Shown here piece after piece: positions 38,336 through 42,029 of a stretch of DNA of 42,029 nucleotides. The stretch is from positions 1 through 42,029 of the forward strand of contig NZ_MVIW01000026.1 in the NCBI RefSeq assembly GCF_002072185.1, given 5' to 3'. Every line of letters starts with the position of its first letter. Positions within the stretch are counted from its first letter, which is position 1. The notes below the pieces were generated by a model, which saw nothing but the letters and a program-made list of their open reading frames with translations, searched no databases and was not told the origin of the DNA. Source of the stretch: Actinomyces denticolens. Lineage in GTDB: Bacteria > Actinomycetota > Actinomycetes > Actinomycetales > Actinomycetaceae. Both the position numbers and the translations under genes were made by a program.

Positions 38336-38355
38336 CGGCGCGAGGGTGTGCGCCG
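38336..38355. terminator. Bidirectional hairpin terminator
   Basis: CGGCGC (38336-38341) and GCGCCG (38350-38355), 8-nt loop, between the convergent kinase and helical-repeat genes. Outer arms CCCCGGCG (38322-38329) and CGCCGGGG (38383-38390) could enclose it. Confidence 0.45.
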
Positions 38356-38403
38356 ACGAGTCCCGCGACCGGGCGGGCGCCGCGCCGGGGAGGCCCGGTC
38401 GGC

Positions 38404-41400
38404 TCACCCGGTGGCCGTGCGCGCCCGCCGCGCCAGGAGGGAGATGATCCCCGTGCTGCTGCCGCGCAGTTCGCGCAGTCGGTCGCGCCATGGCGCCGGC
38501 CAGCCGAGCGCCCGGCCCTGCGCGGTGACGATGGCCAGGGCCAGCGCGGCGCCGGCGGCGTCCTGCCGGCTCATGAGGGCATCGGCGGTGGCGACGGGGA
38601 GGCCGGGCTCGGGCAGGAGGCGCAGTCGGCGGGCGCGCTCCAGGGCCGCGCTCGTGACGGCGGCGAGCTCCCCGGCGAGGCTCGCGTCGTCGACGGCTCC
38701 GGCCAGGCGCTCCAGCGAGGCCAGGCAGGCCGCCTCGTCCTCCCAGTCGGTGGCGGCCAGTCGGCTGGCCCAAGGGGCGGTGGGTGTGCGGGCGGCGCCG
38801 TCGAGGCCCTCGAGCTGGGTGCTCATGGCCTCCAGGTGGTCGCGGTGCCAGCGCAGGGAGGCGCCGTCGTCGGGGATCATGGCGGCGGCGAGCCCCTCCA
38901 TGCGGCGCAGATGGGGCAGGTCGGCCTCGGCCTGGGCATTGGGCTCGGCATCACCCGCGGCGCCGCTCGCGAGCCGGCGCAGGACGGCCAGGTGCTCGCC
39001 CCAGTCGGCGGAGCGCGCGCTGTGCCTGGCGAGCGCGGTGATCGCGGCACTGGACTCGGCGGGGGCGCCGTCGCGGACGATGCCCTCCAGGAGGCCGGGC
39101 AGGTCCGGCAGGACGTCGCTCCACTCCCCCAGCGCGGCGATGAGCTCGGGCTCGCGGGCGGCGGCGAGGAGGAGGCGGGCATAGCGCAGGCGGTGCCGGT
39201 CGGCGATGTGCCGGGGTGAGGTGGAGGCCAGGGCGAGCGCGGCGTCGCGGCCCTCGGTGGCGACGTGCGCGAGGATCGTCCAGGCCTCCGGGGCGTCGAG
39301 CCAGGAGATCATGGCGCGGGCGGCGGCCAGGCGCACATCGGGACGGGAGTCGCGGGCCATGGCGGCGCCGGTGAGGGTGGGCAGGTCCGCGGGGCGGTGG
39401 AGGCGGGCGAGCACGCGCAGGGCCTCCTTGCGCGCGCTCATGCGGATGGGGGCGGACAGCGCACCGGTGAGGATCTTCGAGGCGACGGCCGGGTCGAGGC
39501 GCGCCGCGCAGGACATGGCGCCGTCGAAGGCGGCGCGGGCATGGTCTCCCCCGGCGTGGCGGGCGATCTCGCGCAGGGCGGCCTCGGGGTCGTTCAGGTG
39601 GGCGAGGGCCTCGAGGGCGGAGACCCGGGTGTCGGGGGCATCGGCGTCGAGCCAGGGCCGCAGGTCCTCGACGGTCGTGGAGGGGATGCGCGCGAGTGCG
39701 GCCAGGGCGCGGTGGCGCTCGGGCCGGGTGGTGGTGCGCGCGTCGATGCGGCGGCGCAGGGCGGAGGCGTAGGCAGCGAGGCGCTCGGGGTCCCAGCCGC
39801 GGGCGCCCTCGGGCAGGAGCGCCAGGTAGGTGTGCTCGCGGTGCCAGAAGCGGCCCCGCAGGGGCCGATCGAGGAAGAGGATCTCGACGAGGTCCTGCCG
39901 CATGGCGCTGATGGCCTCGGTGACGGGGCGCAGGGCGGCGAAGGACTCGTCACGGCGCACGAGCTCGGCCACGCGCTCGGCGCGGGTCGCGGGGTCGGCC
40001 AGCCAGGCGACGGCGGCCCCCTGGCGGTCCGCGGCGACAGGGGAGTCGAGCGCCTGCACGAGGAGGGAGTCGAGCAGGGGATCGCCATTGGCCTGGCGGC
40101 CGAGGGCGGAGTGGAGGTCGAGGAGGAGGCCGCACTCCCCCGCGACGGACTCCTCGGCGAGCCGCTTGGCGAGCGCCTCGACGGCGGCGGAGGCCAGGGC
40201 GCGCCCGGGGGTGAGCGGCGGGTGCCACAGGCGCGGCTCGTCGCCGACGGCCGCCTGGAGGAGCCGTGCGGGGCCCGTGGGAGGGTTCCCGGTGGCGAGG
40301 GCGTGGTCGGTCAGGGCCCAGGCGAGGCCCTGGAGGGTCCACTGGGTGGCGCTGGAGGCGTCCTGGGCGCGCAGGGCCGCCCGGATGAAGCCCTCCAGGG
40401 GCGTGAGGGGGCAGCGGGCCAGGATGGACAGGGGGATGGAGGCCAGCTCCCTGGCGACGACGAGCCGGACCGCGTCCTGCTCGTGGTCGAGGGCGCCCAG
40501 GCGCAGGAGGACCTCGGTGAGGGCGTCGGCGTCGCGGCTGCGCCCGGCGGAGCCGATGAGGGCCGCCCAGGCCTGGGCCCGCTCCTCGGCGCCCAGGGCG
40601 TGCAGGCGCGGCCCGGCCTGGAGGATGGCCTGGTCGGGGGGCAGGAATCCGGCGAGGACGAGCTGGGGGAGGGCGCTGGCGGACTCGGGCAGGGCCGCCA
40701 TGCGCTGGGCCTCGTGCTGGCGCCGGTCGCGGGGCAGGACCTCCAGGAGCGCCTCTGAGTAGTGGCGGCGGGTGGTGTCGATGCCGTCGAGAGCGCCGTC
40801 GAGGACCTCTTCGCGGTCCCGGGGAGGCAGGGCCGCGAGGATGGCGGCGAGGCGCCCGTCGTCGTCACGGCCGGCGCGGGCCAGGGCGATGCGCTCGGGG
40901 ACGGTGAGCAGGTGGAGGGCGCGGTGGAGACTCTTGATCAGGCGGGCGCTGGCCGTGGTGAGATGGCGCTGGCCGACGTCGTGGGGGGCGCGGGCCAGGA
41001 GGGCGCCGACGGCGGTGGGATCGTGGCGCAGGAGGCGCCCGAGGTGGGGGTCGAGCCCGTGCGGGACGACTCGGGTGGGCCCGACGGTCAGGAGCAGGGC
41101 GATGAGCCCGCCCGGCAGGCGGGCGGCGAGGGGGGCGTAGGCGGTGCGGGCCCAGGCCCAGGCGCTGTCGCGTTGGACGGGGGTGGCGCCCTCGAGGCGG
41201 CGGGCGAGCTCGTCGAGGACGACTCCGGGGTGGCGCCGGGCCAGGGGGGCGAGGCTGGGCAGGAGGTCGCCGAGATCGGCGATGAGGGAGCGCGCGGTGG
41301 GCTCGTCGGCGGAGGCGAGGAGGCGGGCGCGGTCGGCGTCGGCCAGCGGCAGGCCGAGGAGGATGGCGGCCATGTCGGTGCGACGCGTGGCGCGGATCCG

Positions 41401-41700
41401 GTGCTCCAGGGCGCGGCGCTGCTCCAGGGGCAGGGAGAGGTATCGGGTGGCGAGGTCGTCCGTCCCGGGGACGGCACCGTGGCTGAGGGCGCGCACGCGC
41501 TCGGCGTCGCCGACGGCCCTGGCCGCGGCCAGGGCGAGACCGGCGTGATAATCGGAGCGGGCGGCGAGGCCGTCGAGGAGGGCCCCGAGGGCGGGGTCGG
41601 CGGCATGGTCGCGGGCGAGGCGCACGAGGGCGCGCACGCGCTCGACGTGAGGGAGGGATGGCAACTGCCGAGCCAGGGACTCGGCATCGGGAAGGGTCAT
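38404..41700 (-). CDS. Large HEAT-like helical repeat protein, unknown function
   Basis: Protein of 1098 aa made almost wholly of amphipathic alpha-helices with the spacing of HEAT/ARM-type repeats; clearest at about 640-800 (ALEALAHLNDPEAALREIARH, ARKEALRVLARLHRPADLPTL, DVRLAAARAMISWLDAP). No signal peptide, membrane segment or catalytic motif is visible, so a cytosolic scaffold is likely. Similar large helical proteins of unknown role occur in other actinobacteria. The ATG at 41700 has TAGCCT exactly 6 nt upstream, and no ribosome-binding site. It lies between aroG and the convergent PASTA kinase. Confidence 0.82.
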   Translation of the reverse strand: MTLPDAESLARQLPSLPHVERVRALVRLARDHAADPALGALLDGLAARSDYHAGLALAAARAVGDAERVRALSHGAVPGTDDLATRYLSLPLEQRRALEHRIRATRRTDMAAILLGLPLADADRARLLASADEPTARSLIADLGDLLPSLAPLARRHPGVVLDELARRLEGATPVQRDSAWAWARTAYAPLAARLPGGLIALLLTVGPTRVVPHGLDPHLGRLLRHDPTAVGALLARAPHDVGQRHLTTASARLIKSLHRALHLLTVPERIALARAGRDDDGRLAAILAALPPRDREEVLDGALDGIDTTRRHYSEALLEVLPRDRRQHEAQRMAALPESASALPQLVLAGFLPPDQAILQAGPRLHALGAEERAQAWAALIGSAGRSRDADALTEVLLRLGALDHEQDAVRLVVARELASIPLSILARCPLTPLEGFIRAALRAQDASSATQWTLQGLAWALTDHALATGNPPTGPARLLQAAVGDEPRLWHPPLTPGRALASAAVEALAKRLAEESVAGECGLLLDLHSALGRQANGDPLLDSLLVQALDSPVAADRQGAAVAWLADPATRAERVAELVRRDESFAALRPVTEAISAMRQDLVEILFLDRPLRGRFWHREHTYLALLPEGARGWDPERLAAYASALRRRIDARTTTRPERHRALAALARIPSTTVEDLRPWLDADAPDTRVSALEALAHLNDPEAALREIARHAGGDHARAAFDGAMSCAARLDPAVASKILTGALSAPIRMSARKEALRVLARLHRPADLPTLTGAAMARDSRPDVRLAAARAMISWLDAPEAWTILAHVATEGRDAALALASTSPRHIADRHRLRYARLLLAAAREPELIAALGEWSDVLPDLPGLLEGIVRDGAPAESSAAITALARHSARSADWGEHLAVLRRLASGAAGDAEPNAQAEADLPHLRRMEGLAAAMIPDDGASLRWHRDHLEAMSTQLEGLDGAARTPTAPWASRLAATDWEDEAACLASLERLAGAVDDASLAGELAAVTSAALERARRLRLLPEPGLPVATADALMSRQDAAGAALALAIVTAQGRALGWPAPWRDRLRELRGSSTGIISLLARRARTATG

Positions 41701-41706
41701 GGGGCG

Positions 41707-41712
41707 AGGCTA
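41707..41712 (-). promoter_or_regulatory. Leaderless -10 of the helical-repeat gene
   Basis: Minus-strand TAGCCT, exactly 6 nt before the ATG at 41700. Confidence 0.5.
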
Positions 41713-41789
41713 CCGGGCGGCCTGCCGCTTCTCGCCGCCGACGACGAAGCCTTGTCCCCTTCGAGACCTTCCCGGTTCCGGGCCCGGCC

Positions 41790-42029
<240 letters not shown>

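Overview
The window is high-GC (roughly 72% by eye) actinobacterial chromosome, most likely from the Actinomyces/Schaalia group (Actinomycetaceae). This is inferred from gene content and codon use; no 16S rRNA is present. Several blocks follow gene orders known from Mycobacterium and Streptomyces: TrmA-like methyltransferase / KimA-like permease / two TrkA proteins / DUF3159 / OB-fold / DUF3710 / DUF4193 (compare Rv2689c-Rv2699c), then sepH, topoisomerase IV (parC, parE), DUF7455, sigA, and polyprenyl synthase / PknL-type kinase / class II DAHP synthase (compare Rv2173-Rv2178c). I see no phage, insertion sequence, CRISPR array, rRNA or tRNA.

Layout. 1-2.9 kb: a short-chain dehydrogenase, TrmL, and an RclA-like flavoprotein disulfide reductase. 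3.2-7.4 kb: an accessory catabolic cassette in which an MFS transporter, a PfkB-type kinase and a cytosolic PI-PLC-like phosphodiesterase overlap end to end. They face a LacI-family repressor, and a CpG-centred palindrome lies in the transporter promoter. 7.5-10.2 kb: aconitase. 10.4-15.4 kb: RNA methyltransferase and potassium-transport locus. 15.4-19.1 kb: DUF3159, OB-fold, DUF3710, DUF4193 and sepH. 19.1-28.3 kb: an alkaline-phosphatase-superfamily protein, parC, an amidohydrolase, a tandem GNAT protein and parE. 28.6-30.0 kb: DoxX and DCC thiol-redox proteins, a structured intergenic region, and a DUF7455 zinc-ribbon protein. 30.1-32.5 kb: thiMED under a TPP riboswitch. 32.5-34.8 kb: a lipoprotein and the housekeeping sigma factor. 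35.0-42.0 kb: polyprenyl synthase, a PASTA kinase, a 1098-residue helical-repeat protein and the end of aroG, which runs off the right edge.

The most unusual object is the primary sigma factor. Its region 1.2-4 core is canonical. Between the acidic N-terminus and region 1.2 it carries about 100 residues that read like the opening rungs of a right-handed parallel beta-helix, a fold of extracellular polysaccharide-active proteins. I know of no description of this in a sigma-70 protein. Second is the transporter-kinase-PLC cassette, a candidate route for taking up and using an inositol phosphodiester or related compound.

Regulation visible in the sequence includes a recurring leaderless start pattern, TANNNT followed by exactly 6 nt and then ATG/GTG, at six genes with two weaker examples. 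There is also a TPP riboswitch whose 3' end is the thiM ribosome-binding site, GC-rich hairpin terminators between most convergent pairs, and a hairpin just upstream of the sigA ribosome-binding site. Coordinates and motifs were read by eye; no database search was run.
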